Source: Exserohilum rostratum (Eukaryota; Ascomycota; Dothideomycetes; Pleosporales; Pleosporaceae). From it: a stretch of DNA of 64,000 nt. The stretch spans positions 434,001 to 498,000 of the forward strand of contig CP111162.1 of NCBI GenBank assembly GCA_026367775.1, in the 5' to 3' direction. Made by a program: the position numbers and the translations under genes. The notes below the pieces were generated by a model. The model saw nothing but the letters and a program-made list of their open reading frames with translations. It ran no database searches and was not told the origin of the DNA. Shown here in pieces: positions 54,018 to 64,000 of the stretch (position 1 is its first letter; the number at the start of each line of letters is the position of its first letter).

Positions 54018-55476
54018 ATGCTTGCGGGCAAAGGATACTCGTGGAAGGCTGCCCAGGCAAAGCTGCCGCCCTCGCGCCAGGTTGTGCACACGGTGCGCAA
54101 TCCCAAGTTCTTACTGTCGATTGGCCTGTTGACAGTTGTTATCTTGCTATGGCGGTCCATGGGCTCGGCCACGGGCGAGCTGCAGAGGTATGTCATTTAC
54201 TCTTGCATGGCTGTTGTAGTACGGCCAGCAGAGACGTCTAGGGTCCTCCATCGGTTGCTAATACCGCTATCTCAGGTTCTACTGCTTCGGCCCCTCCAAA
54301 CCACCAATGCACATGACAGCAAACGAGCACGAAGACTGGCACGCACACCTCACCACACCCGTCATATTCAACCACCACAAACCAATCGAGGTCAATGCCA
54401 CGCAAATCCAGCACATTGACCTTAACCCAATCAAGTCGACCGTTGACGCGGTGAAGAATAAAGAGCGCGTCTTGATCCTTACCCCACTTCGCGATGCGGC
54501 CTTTTACCTACCCAAACACTTTGATCTCCTCGCGCAGCTGACGTACCCCCATGAGCTAATCGACTTGGCATTCCTGGTTGGCGACACTACAGACGACACA
54601 GTGGCAGCACTGGCCAAGGAGCTGGAGAGGATACAGAACAACCCTGAAATAGCTTTCAGGTCGACCATGATTGTCGAAAAGGACTTTGGTGTCACGCTCT
54701 CGCAAAGCGTCGAGGACAGACATAGCTTCGAGGCTCAGGGTCCGCGAAGAAAAGCGCTGGGCAGAGCGAGAAACTATCTGCTTTCGGTTGCTTTGAAGCC
54801 AGACCATAGCTGGGTCTACTGGAGAGATGTGGACATTGTCGACAGTCCATCCAAGATTATTGAGGATTTCGTGGCGCATGACCGCGATGTGCTCGTGCCT
54901 AGTAAGTAGCCGGCCGTTGAGGATTAGAGTTTGGTGGTCCTAACTAGATGCAGATGTATGGTTCCACAGATACAAGGAGGAGAACGGCAAGATGGTCGAC
55001 ATTGAAGGACGATGTGAGTCTCCAGCGTGTTACGTCATATTGGCTCGTATTAACAAGGACTAGTCGACTACAACTCCTGGCAAGAATCTCCCGAAGGCCT
55101 CAAACTTGCAGCTTCTTTGAACAGAGATGTTGTCCTCGCAGAAGGTATGTCTCCCTTGCCCTTTCTCTATACGTCATACTAACTCGAGTCAGGTTACAAG
55201 CAATACCCCACCAACCGCCGCTACATGGCCAAGCTCGGCGACTGGCGCGCCAACAAGGACGAGGAGATGCCCCTCGACGGTATTGGTGGCGTGAATATCA
55301 TTGTAAAAGCCGATGTGCACCGCTCTGGAATCAACTTTCCCTGCTATGCCTTTGAGAACCAAGCGGAAACGGAAGGGTTTGCCAAGATGGCGTTGAGAGC
55401 GGGCTACGGTGTCTACGGACTGCCCAACTATGTTGTGTGGCATATTGACACCGACGAAAAGCCTGGAAATGCTTAG
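54018..55476 (+). CDS. MNN9: Golgi alpha-1,6-mannosyltransferase subunit MNN9 (ANP1 family)
   Basis: Five exons: 54018-54187, 54276-54901, 54954-55013, 55064-55144 and 55193-55476; 406 aa. It is a type II membrane protein: short cytosolic N-terminus, signal anchor at about residues 31-48 (FLLSIGLLTVVILLW), then the lumenal ANP1/MNN9/VAN1 domain. Catalytic-fold marks are RVLILTPLRDAAFYLPKHFD, LAFLVGDTTDDTVAAL, and the metal-binding DxD motif in YWRDVDIVDSPS. Exon joins give LVPNVWFHRYKEENGK, DIEGRFDYNSWQESPEGL and LAEGYKQYPTNRRYM. The C-terminus (YGVYGLPNYVVWHIDTDEKP) is typical. Mnn9 acts in the M-Pol complexes that extend the alpha-1,6 mannan backbone of N-glycans. It follows ECM33, a mannoprotein. 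An in-frame upstream ATG at 53649 is judged leader. Confidence 0.93.
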
Positions 55477-56183
55477 AGAGACAAAGGAACGAGGAAGAAA
55501 AAGACATCAGCGCTGCGTAGTGTGAAAGAACGAAACATATACCCCCAAAGGAGTCGGGCGCACGCGAATTGCATGGTTTTGTGGCTGTTGGCTGTTGAGG
55601 CCACTCTCTGTATTAAACCCCCTTTGTATGATTAAGGGAAAGGGAAAGGAAGGGAAAGGGATAGACAGGTGTGCGTGCAGTCTTTTTGTGGTTTCCTTTT
55701 TTTGTGTCGCTTAGATGACCCGGTATGAGTTTGCGAGATTTCCTTGGTCTGTCCTGTATTGCAAAGCATGGTGGTGGTGGTACTGCTGCTTCAAACAATT
55801 GTCAGTCCAGCATATACTGATTTTGTTCCTCCATCGATATCAGCAAGCGAGGTTATGGAAAGAAGACGTGTGTATTTTGAGTCTCTGTCTCTCTTTCTTC
55901 ACTACCTATGTTGTACATATACCAGCAGTTCCTAGCCATGCATGTAGAGCAGTCATGTATCCACCATACCAGTCAAACACACATACATGTTCTTTTTCTC
56001 CATGTCTCACACACGTGCTCTCTCTCTCTATGTATCCTCTCTTTTCCAAGCTATCGATACATTTTACCCAAGTAGAATTCGACGCAAAACCATAGAATAA
56101 CTCCAGAAACTAGACGAAAATAACCGATCCGTCAAATACCTCGACACCAACAGTACAGAATGAGAAGAGAAAAAAAGAGACAT
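55477..56183. other. Convergent 3' region of MNN9 and SPF45
   Basis: 3' ends of converging genes, with a GGGAAAG-rich stretch near 55637 and a CT-rich stretch near 56010. No gene is supported. Confidence 0.5.
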
Positions 56184-57854
56184 CTAATAATCGTAGATGC
56201 CAGCATGAAACTTGCGCTCGTCGTAGTATTTGGCGCGAATCTTCCTACCTCTGAACTCCCAGCCTTCGTCGAAGCGGTTGACGGCGTTAAGAGCGCTGAG
56301 CACAGATTGGAAGTGGATGTAGACGACTCCGTCCTTGTTGTTCTCGTCGAGCTGTACGTGTTCCACTGGACCAAACTGCATGTTTGTTAATACACAAGAA
56401 CCTAGATACCAGATTGACACTATAAAGGCTTACCTTGTTGCTGAATGCTTCGCCCATATCCTGGCGAATACCACCGTCGTTGCGGTCGGCATTGGCGTCC
56501 CAATCTACGCCGTCTACGCAGCCCCAAGTAACCACGACACACGACTCCTCGCCAAATTTGCCAGGCTCGTCCTTTTGATTGCGTGCGCCGCCACGGACAT
56601 CCCAGACTTGCTGGGATTTGACTTTGTTGCCTTCGTCGTCCAGAGTGCTGGCGCCTTGCGGGACCTTGCGCATCTTGACTTCCAGGTGTGTGACAACTCC
56701 GTCGTTGTTCTTTCCAAGACCCTGACCCTTTTTGTAACCCATTTTGGCCATCATGGCTTCTGCCTTGCTGAGCTTAGGTCGTTTCGAGGGCCGTTCTTCC
56801 TGGGCTGGCTCGTCGTCTGCATCTTCCATTGGTATATCAGGGCGCTCGTAACGGACTGGAGGCGCCGAGATTGTCGCATTCGCATAACGTACAGGAGGCG
56901 CCGAGATGGTTGCACCCTGGTAACTCGAAGGCGTTGGCATAGAAGCTGCTGGCGGCGGAGGTGGGGGCGAAGGAGCGTGGTCGTCTGTAGCCGAAGGAGG
57001 AGGGGGTGGGTAAGCGCGTGCAGGCTCTTGTGCAGATGGAGATGGCGCATTGTTCGGTTGCGGTTGCGACAGGCGCATGCGGCGCGCATAGGCGTCTTCT
57101 CCAGACAGGTCAGAGGGTGGAACAGCAGGGCTATCATCGTAAGAGGCTGGCGGGGCAAATGAAGGCTTTGTGCTGCGCGCAGCAGGAGTCGAGCTAGACG
57201 AGGAAACCGAGCGGGAACCGTTCAAGGGTTCACTCTCATCGCGAGACGTGTGCCGAGCGGCAGCCCGCAAGAAGGCGTTGAAGCCCTCCTTCTTGCGTTG
57301 ATAGCCGCCACTAGCCCGATAAGCTCGCAGGTTGGAGTATCGCTCGGGCTTGTGGGGCGCCTGTGGGTTCCACTGGCCAAACATCTTGTTGAACTTTTTC
57401 TGCTCCTTCTTCCTCTGCTTCTCCTCGTAATTGCGCATCCTACGTTCTTCCAGAATGGCAGCGTCGTCGTCTGCGGTACTTCGGTAGTAGTCGATGCCAT
57501 GCTGCTGGGTGGTGGCGGGTCCAGGACCTGAGGAAGAGACCGGGGGAAGAGTAGGCATGGTGGGCTTCTTGACGGTTGGGCCGGGTTTCTTGGCTTGGTT
57601 CTTCGCCTGGGGGCGCTTGATGTTGTGTGGATTGTGAAAAGCTGCACATTTACATGAGTCGTGCTTCAAGGTAAAGGTGTGGAGCAGTTCTTGTAGATAC
57701 CAGGTGCTTTCTTCTGCTGTTCAGCCTTGGCCTGTTCCTCTGTGTACTTGACAGGCGCGGCAGAGATGGTGGCCGAGGCATATGGATTGGGAAGCCCCCG
57801 CTGGGCATACGGGTTGGGAAGGCCCGGTCCCTTGGGCGACTGCTGGGAGGCCAT
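56184..57854 (-). CDS. SPF45: Splicing factor SPF45 / RBM17-like (G-patch and UHM-type RRM)
   Basis: Three exons on the minus strand: 57854-57701, 57641-56434 and 56375-56184; 517 aa. The N-terminus has Asn-Pro-Tyr repeats (GLPNPYAQRGLPNPYA). The middle is Pro-rich and disordered, with a KWxxR-free basic block (RRMRNYEEKQRKKEQKKFNK). The G-patch is clear: AEAMMAKMGYKKGQGLGKNN at about residues 347-366. The RRM follows (ESCVVVTWGCVDGVDWDAN, FGPVEHVQLDENNKDGVVYI) and ends RAKYYDERKFHAGIYDY, as in UHM-type domains that bind Trp-containing ligand motifs of SF1 or U2AF. The RxF motif of the UHM appears as WEF here. SPF45 acts in 3' splice site choice; plant and fungal relatives also link to DNA repair. 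It is divergent from PCS60. Confidence 0.87.
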
Positions 57855-58449
57855 TGTCGCGGTGGTGATGTGCGCGCAGGTGCGGCCTTGGACTCAGGCG
57901 CGTGCTGCTGTCCACGGCGCTGTGGCGGAGGGGCACAGGCGCGAGCGGGTAGTCTGCGAGGAATGGATTAGTAACGGCGTCGCGACGGGCAGGCGACGGC
58001 AGGCGGTTCCGGCGAGGTTGGCGGCGCGGCGGGAGAGGCTCGGTTGTGGTGCGAAGAGTGGTGGTGGTAGTGGTGTTGGTAGTGGAGGAGCGGGCAGGCG
58101 CCATGTCGAGGCTCGTCGTCTGCAGCCGCCCACATGCGGCGCGCGGGTCTCGGCGATGGCTCCCCACGCTAAGCTCTTAGCCGCATTACGTACGCAGGCA
58201 TGCAGGAACGCTTCCCTACCATGCCGATGCCGTGCTCCTGTTCCATATATCCGATAACGGTCTCCTCCAAAGCACCATCATTAATATAGTAGATTCATCC
58301 GGGCAGGCTCCGGTGCTTGTATCATATCACTAGACATTTGCTTTGCGCGCCATATAAAGACTACGGTACCTTGATATCACAAGACCCCATCCCTGCCATT
58401 GGTCCATCTCTCTAATCGCGTACCCCAGATCTCCCATCTTGCGATCGCC
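57855..58449. promoter_or_regulatory. Divergent SPF45-PCS60 promoter
   Basis: This 595-bp region lies between two divergent starts. A TATAAA box at 58353-58358 is about 92 bp upstream of the PCS60 ATG. The SPF45 side is GC-rich with no evident TATA. Confidence 0.5.
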
Positions 58450-60096
58450 ATGACTCCCACTACCTTGGAACACGCCTTCTCCAAGGACTCTTCCTCAACT
58501 GCCGTCATCGTCCCCGGCAGCCCTGCCTTGACCGTCTCGTACAAGAAGCTTGCCGCCGATGTAAAGGCTTTCCAGCAGCAACTCGCAAAGGTCGGCGTGT
58601 CCGCCGAGGCAGCTGTATCGATTGCGCTGCCCAACACATACGAGTTCATCGTGTCCTTTATCGCCGCATCCTGGCAGAGGGCCATTGCTGCCCCTCTGAA
58701 CCCAGCCTACAAGCAGTCCGAGTTCGAATTCTACATCGACGACCTGAGCTCGGCCATTGCGCTGGTTCCCAAGGGCGCGTTTGCGCAAGACGCGGCAGCT
58801 GTCCGAGCAGCCAGGAAGTACAACGCGGCCATTGCCGAGTGCTACTACAATGGCAGCGAAGTTGTCTTGGACGTCAAGGAGACTGGAAAGCTCGCGGGTA
58901 AAACTGCGCCCGTCCAAACGGCGCAGCCTGACGATGTCGCGCTGGTTCTGCACACCAGCGGTACCACTGGACGGCCCAAGGCTGTACCGCTGACACATCG
59001 CAATCTGCTGCGCACCATGAAGAACATTCAGGCTACCTACCAATTGAAGCCCGAGGACCGGACAATGTTGGTCATGCCTCTCTTCCACGTGCACGGTCTT
59101 CTTGCTGGATTCCTTGCCCCATTGGCATCTGGAGGCTCTGTCATTGTACCGCCCAAGTTTTCTGCTTCCGAGTTCTGGAAGGACTTCCAGGAGCACAAGG
59201 CTAATTGGTACACCGCCGTGCCCACTATTCATCAGATCCTGTTGAAGAGTCCTCTTCCTAGTCCTATGCCCAAGATCCGCTTCATTCGATCGTGCTCCAG
59301 CCCACTTTCCCCAAAGACGTTCCATGAACTTGAGAAGGCCCTGAAAGCACCTGTACTTGAGGCTTACGCCATGACTGAGGCCGCGCACCAGATGACTAGC
59401 AACCCTCTTCCACCAGGCCAGCGCAAGCCCGGTAGTGTGGGTATTGGCCAAGGAGTCGAAATTAAGATCCTCGATGATGCCGGCAACGAGGTGGCCCAAG
59501 GCAAAGAAGCAGAAATCTGTATCCGAGGCGAGAATGTCACCAAGGGATATATCAACAACCCTGCCGCTAATGCTTCATCATTCACCAAGGATGGCTTCTT
59601 CCGCACCGGAGACCAAGGCAAGCAAGACGCCGAGGGCTACGTATTCATTACCGGTCGTATCAAGGAATTGATCAACAAGGGTGGTGAGAAGATCAGCCCG
59701 ATCGAACTTGACAACGTGATCGCGCAGAACCCCGCCGTATCCGAGGCTGTGAGCTTCGCAATCGAAGATGAAATGTACGGCCAAGATATTGGCCTTGCGA
59801 TCGTCCTCAAAGAGGGTCAGAAGCTCACTGCAGGAGAGCTGAAGACATGGATGGCGGACCGTGTTGCTAAATTCAAGCTGCCAAAAGAGGTATGTCATCA
59901 TCCGTCAACATGAATATTGCGAAAGATGGTCTAACACCCTGCAGGTTTTCTTCACGGATATTATGTATGTGACCGTTGACTTTGCAACTGAGACAAGCAC
60001 TAATCGCCCACTTTTAGGCCCAAGACTGCAACAGGCAAGATACAACGACGTCTTGTCGCCGAAGCCATGCTCAAGCAGAAACAAGCCAAGCTGTAA
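58450..60096 (+). CDS. PCS60: Peroxisomal AMP-forming CoA synthetase PCS60 (oxalyl-CoA synthetase type)
   Basis: Three exons: 58450-59889, 59945-59964 (a 20-nt microexon) and 60018-60096; 512 aa. Adenylate-forming motifs are present: LHTSGTTGRPKAVPLTHRN (P-loop-like A3), EAYAMTEAAHQM (A5), FFRTGDQG (A7), GRIKELINKGGEKISPIE (A8) and PKTATGKIQRR (A10 catalytic Lys). The microexon supplies VFFTDIM, and its joins keep A10 in frame. The protein ends QAKL; AKL is a peroxisomal PTS1 variant. Yeast Pcs60 is a peroxisomal oxalyl-CoA synthetase, with plant AAE3 as a relative. Substrate is inferred from overall similarity; medium-chain acyl-CoA synthesis is the alternative. Confidence 0.9.
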
Positions 60097-61155
60097 TCGT
60101 TCTGCTGGCCAATTCGGAGAAATGTGTTCCTTTGGGGAAATGCGTATGCTAAAGTTGTTTTGTGTTGTGCCTCACGGCAAAAATTGCCCGTCTGTATCAA
60201 AATACCATGTGCCATCGTCATTTTCATTTTACCACCTGAAAAAGCCTAACGTTGAACTTGTGATCGTCCACGTGGTTGCACGGACGTATTAGCCAGGGTG
60301 AGCTCTAGGGCGCGCTTCTCTAGGCATAATGTTCCCCTATCATAGCATTACAACCTCGCTCAAGCCTCGCTTGCGTAATCCAGGAGCTGAGTTAGGAGTA
60401 TGTTGAGCATTCCCAGAAAAGGCAACATGAACCAAGCTTGGCCGCAGCAGCTGTGCTAGAGTTGCGCCTCAACCACGCCACATTCTTTACCAAGGCCAGC
60501 TGAGATGTATCATGACTAATTCTTCAAGACTTAGCATGTACCCAACTCTTCATAAATCTTGAGTCGATGTCGCAATCGGGCCATGTTCTTGGCACCCCAG
60601 TTTTACATCGTCGTGTCTATAAGCGCTGACCAGCTCAGCTAAGATCGCAATACCTTCCTGCCTCTATACGACGTACTCCTCGCATTCATCTACTTTTGTG
60701 TCTCCCTGCCAATCCCCGAGTTGATCCGACCGTTTCTCGGTAAGCTGTCCCAGTCCTAACCCCTATCTTTGCAGGCACTCGCCACAATGTTTGCTTTTGC
60801 AGTCCTAGATTGAGACCACTCCAACGTCAGTTGGTTTTATTTTGTCTCGCGATTGGGACCATTTCTTATCGATTGATTCTAGACGCCCTAAGGCATGCCC
60901 TTTTTGTTTCAGCGAGATGCCTTATCCATGAGGCTCAGTTCGGCACTTTGCCGGCATCATCCCAGTTGATCACGTCTCAGCCTACATATCCCAAGGCTGA
61001 CATATTCATGCACTTCAACCCCGCAGCAATTAAATACAGCACAAAAGTTGCCCTACTACCAGCCTCAGTAAACCAGCGCCGCACTGAGCTGCTCTCCAAC
61101 TGTCTTTACCAACAAACTAATCTAGCCACCACCAACTTACCTAATACTACTTAAT
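60097..61155. other. Intergenic region upstream of the tandem-cysteine gene
   Basis: PCS60 3' region, then a CT-rich leader-like stretch (60640-61150). An open frame at 60810-61154 is not supported by any resemblance or composition. Confidence 0.5.
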
Positions 61156-62865
61156 ATGCCTTTTAGTTACAGTAATACGAGCAGCGGCTCCTGCAGCCCA
61201 GCTTCATCAGAGTCGAATCTCAGCTTTGATTCGGATCGATCATCTAGCTCTCTGTTGACGACACAAACACCAAAGCCATCAACACCACCGCTCGAGTTCT
61301 CGCCGCTGCAGCCTGAACTGACCACGTTGCGTTCTGATTTCCTGACACCAACACCATCCGAGCGTCCCGGTCTGAAGCCCAGCCTCAAGTCATCCGAAGC
61401 TATCCGCCAGATCACTGATAGAAAATCATCACCAGCTGTGAGGTTCGCAGAGCCAGAGCCAACACCCAAGTCCAACACCAAGCCGAAGGAAAAAAGGAAG
61501 AGTGTTAAGATATCAGAGACTTCGTCCAGCAAATCGCAGAGTGCTAGCAAACTATCAACTTCCAGCAAAACACAAAGCTCTAGTAAGAGACAGAGCGCTC
61601 AGGCGACAACTCAGTACCATAATGGCGTACCATTCGCGAGTCCCACTGCGAGGTTGTCCAAACAGATCAACAATTCTCAATCAAATTCAGCACCGGCACC
61701 ACCAAACATCAGCCGCCCAAATTCCCTTCCAGTTTCCCGTACCATGTCGATACAAGCCATGAAGAGACGAATGAGCCCCAAGTCACTTGAACAGGAAGCT
61801 GATCTAGAACCCGATCCAAGATGGGTAGGAATCCCACTGCCAGCCCATTTCACTCCGCCACGGCTAGGACCAAATTCTCGCGTCACATCTTACCAGTCAA
61901 CAAACTCTGCTATCTCGGGTCTTTCTATGCAATCGGCGCCAGCAGCCCTCGAGACACCCCCGCCGCTCAACGTCCCTTCAGGCCAATACAACCCCCTCGA
62001 ACACTACATACCATGTATGTACCCTTCATGCAAGGTTCACTACACACCCGCCCATCTAGGCCCTTCGTTCTACCTCCCCAGTGGCCCATACAACATATCC
62101 CATCTACACGCCCACTGCCCCCGGCACGCCGTGCACGAACTCAAAGAAGCCAACGCAACCCTCAAGCGCGCCTACGAGGTCCTCCGCCAAAACGCCGGTC
62201 GCAAGACCCTCGGCGCCGTCGCCGCGGAATTCGAAGAGCTAAAAGACGAGTTCCGCGATCACCGCCGCCTCCGCGACGCAAAGCTCATCCGAATGCAGAA
62301 ACGGCGCGTACTGGGTGTACCCAGCTCTTCTTCTCCTTCCCCTGGCGACGGCGAAGCCAGCGACGAGAAGAAGAACGAGCGATCTTCTTCTTCTTCAGCG
62401 AAAAAGGAAAAAGAAGTTTGGGACTGGCGCTACACCCAACGCCCCTGCATCAGCGCAACCTGCAAAGAACACTACACCCCTTACTCCAACCACCTCTACA
62501 CCTTCTACCGCACCCCGCAACCAGGAACCTCTTTCTTCCCGCTCCAAACCTTCTGTCCCAAATGCGCAAAACAAGAAATGGACGAGTTTGCACTCGACGT
62601 CAAGCAAAAGCGGGGAAGCCGCTGTGGATGGGATAGGAAGGAGTGGCTAGAGTGGCTGGAGAATAAAGTTAAGGATAGGGAGATGGAACAGGATTATTGG
62701 GTTAAGGCTCAGGAGAGGGTGGTGAGGAAAAAGGGACCTGCGAGGTGGGTTCGGGGACTGGAAAACGATGTTGTGGTTGAGAGGGAGAGGCAGGAGGTTA
62801 AGAAGTGTGAAAGGACGATGAGGAAGAGTGGGTTTAAGAGGTGGGTTGCTAGTATGGCTGTCTAG
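61156..62865 (+). CDS. Protein with two tandem CX4C...CX2(C/H) modules, function unknown
   Basis: Single open frame of 569 aa. Residues 1-270 are disordered, Ser/Thr/Pro/Lys-rich. Two similar cysteine modules follow. Module 1: PCMYPSCKVHYTP at 286-298, then HCPRHA; Cys287, Cys292, Cys321 and His324 form CX4C-X28-CX2H. Module 2: PCISATCKEHYTP at 430-442, then FCPKCA; Cys431, Cys436, Cys467 and Cys470 form CX4C-X30-CX2C. They share the HYTP signature, a Tyr/Phe-rich middle and the closing CP. Between them is a predicted helix (LKEANATLKRAYEVLRQN) and an acidic/basic linker. A basic, Trp-rich helical tail follows (CGWDRKEWLEWLENKVKDRE, KKGPARWVRGL). Module spacing suggests zinc binding. I recognise no named domain; a nucleic-acid or protein-binding role is a guess. 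Confidence 0.75.
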   Translation: MPFSYSNTSSGSCSPASSESNLSFDSDRSSSSLLTTQTPKPSTPPLEFSPLQPELTTLRSDFLTPTPSERPGLKPSLKSSEAIRQITDRKSSPAVRFAEPEPTPKSNTKPKEKRKSVKISETSSSKSQSASKLSTSSKTQSSSKRQSAQATTQYHNGVPFASPTARLSKQINNSQSNSAPAPPNISRPNSLPVSRTMSIQAMKRRMSPKSLEQEADLEPDPRWVGIPLPAHFTPPRLGPNSRVTSYQSTNSAISGLSMQSAPAALETPPPLNVPSGQYNPLEHYIPCMYPSCKVHYTPAHLGPSFYLPSGPYNISHLHAHCPRHAVHELKEANATLKRAYEVLRQNAGRKTLGAVAAEFEELKDEFRDHRRLRDAKLIRMQKRRVLGVPSSSSPSPGDGEASDEKKNERSSSSSAKKEKEVWDWRYTQRPCISATCKEHYTPYSNHLYTFYRTPQPGTSFFPLQTFCPKCAKQEMDEFALDVKQKRGSRCGWDRKEWLEWLENKVKDREMEQDYWVKAQERVVRKKGPARWVRGLENDVVVERERQEVKKCERTMRKSGFKRWVASMAV

Positions 62866-64000
62866 GTCCCTTCCCTCCCGCCGCTGTCATTTTTGTTTAC
62901 TTTTGAAGTGTTTTTAAGTTTTGCAAGGCACGGCGTTTGTACGAATATCAGGACTTGTTCTTGTTTTTTTTTCTTTTTTGGGAGACACGCAGGGAGTTTT
63001 ATGGATTGTCATGCTGGGAGTTGTACCAGTTATTGTACTGTTTCTACTCGAACATGTAGCAACATATGAGCGGCTTTCCTGAAAAATCAGGAAACAGAGG
63101 AGAGGAAGAAAACAAAAACGCAAATTTCGACTTCTTTTCACGACCATATTATCGCTCACACACACATGAACTCCACAGCCCATACATCACCTTTTCATGA
63201 CGCCCAGTTTGTGACACGTCGCGTCGTGTCGCACACGCGTCCCCACTTTCTGCATAAAAAAAAGTCAGTAGACGGGCGCGGTTTTTTCTCTCACTCTCAC
63301 AGCAAATAATAATATCGGCAATGTGGCGCTTTCCATGAAAAAATTCATGCAAACTGTTATTCCAGAAATTGAAACTTCTATGTGTGGCTCGGGTATGCGG
63401 CTGTGGCGCATAGAGAGAGATGATGGGTAGAACGAGTAATGCAAGTAGGGGTTTCCCTAGTTTGTAGGGTTATTATTAGATTGCTGGGTTACGGAGATTA
63501 AGTTGGTGGATTTGCGTGGGTATCATTGCTGTCTTAAGTGGGGGTTTATTTAAAGTAGTTGAGATAAATGGGCAGCCGAGGTTGGATACAGGCAAAGTGT
63601 GGATCGTGGATTGATGGGATTGAATTTCTTTATGTGGATTTTCATCACGCTGAAGCAGCGGATTTAGAACGCATTAGAGGGGATTTGGAGATTTCTGTGG
63701 CCCTTTTTATGGGCACAGTGAAAAAAAAAACTAAGTAGTGCAATCGTTGAAATGAAAGATGACTTTACAAACGAGGATATGGGGTACAGGATAATGGAGC
63801 TGAGAATAGAACGGATGGAATGTCATAACAGGTGATGAGTAGCGTAGCTGCAAACTAGACAGCGAAAGAGAAGAGAAAAAAAAAAGGAAACAAAAGTCGT
63901 GGCAGTTCGTTAACAGAAATCCAACCTTGCGTACTCAAAGCAGAAGCGGATCAACTTCGGGGTAAGTTGTATTGTCCTGGCCTAAGAATCTCGTGAAGGG
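62866..64000. other. Right-edge intergenic region
   Basis: Contains the 3' region of the tandem-cysteine gene and short A-tracts (near 63721 and 63878). No gene is supported up to the window end. Confidence 0.5.

Noticed and set aside
58495..59499. 334-codon open frame antisense to PCS60
   Set aside because: The plus strand carries all adenylate-forming motifs; the antisense product has no family resemblance.

Overview
The window looks like 64 kb of nuclear chromosome from a filamentous ascomycete (Pezizomycotina, possibly Dothideomycetes; the class is an inference). The evidence is many 47-70 nt GT-AG introns with CTAAC/CTGAC-like branch sites, DASH-complex DAD2, a PalA-type pH regulator, a CrzA-type zinc-finger factor, SUR7 and ECM33 family proteins, and an intron-bearing tRNA-Pro. 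I support 24 intact protein genes, one F-box gene interrupted by an in-frame stop, and one tRNA. I saw no rRNA, CRISPR array, intact transposon, telomere or centromere array. Exon joins were worked out by hand from splice consensus, frame and protein-family continuity; there is no transcript evidence.

Left part (1-24 kb). Genes for chromosome segregation dominate: CHL4/CENP-N (1521-3032), the PP1 inhibitor YPI1 (14031-14588), DASH subunit DAD2 (15258-15833) and shugoshin (16263-18555). DAD2 and shugoshin are head to head across 429 bp. Between and after them lie a small protein with a C-terminal YYGRH motif (4568-5401), a SUR7-family membrane protein (6040-7079), a single-pass membrane protein with a long proline-rich tail (8552-10686), a multi-pass membrane protein (18848-19622), a BTB protein (20353-21266) and a predicted mitochondrial protein (22393-23075). 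A 3.3 kb stretch (10687-14030) holds no gene I can defend.

Middle (24-48 kb). This holds tRNA-Pro(CGG) with an intron, the calcineurin-responsive factor CRZ1/crzA, the interrupted F-box gene, the ambient-pH regulator palA/RIM20, copper chaperone ATX1, a DJ-1/PfpI-like protein lacking the nucleophile cysteine, and a 1017-aa largely disordered protein. It continues with a 17-bp minisatellite, a mitochondrial NAD+ carrier divergent from complex III subunit QCR7, and a 3-methyladenine DNA glycosylase.

Right part (48-64 kb). A gene-poor 3.5 kb stretch precedes the GPI cell-wall protein ECM33. The Golgi mannosyltransferase subunit MNN9 follows, then the splicing factor SPF45, the peroxisomal AMP-forming enzyme PCS60 (C-terminal AKL), and an unrecognised protein with two tandem CX4C...CX2(C/H) cysteine modules.

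Themes: segregation on the left; cation/pH signalling (CRZ1, palA) in the middle; cell wall and secretion (ECM33, MNN9, SUR7) spread through. Nothing resembles a biosynthetic cluster or defence island. The best candidates for something undescribed are the tandem-cysteine protein (61156-62865), the YYGRH protein (4568-5401), the segregation-gene neighbourhood with its candidate G1/S promoter elements, and the in-frame intron inside YPI1.
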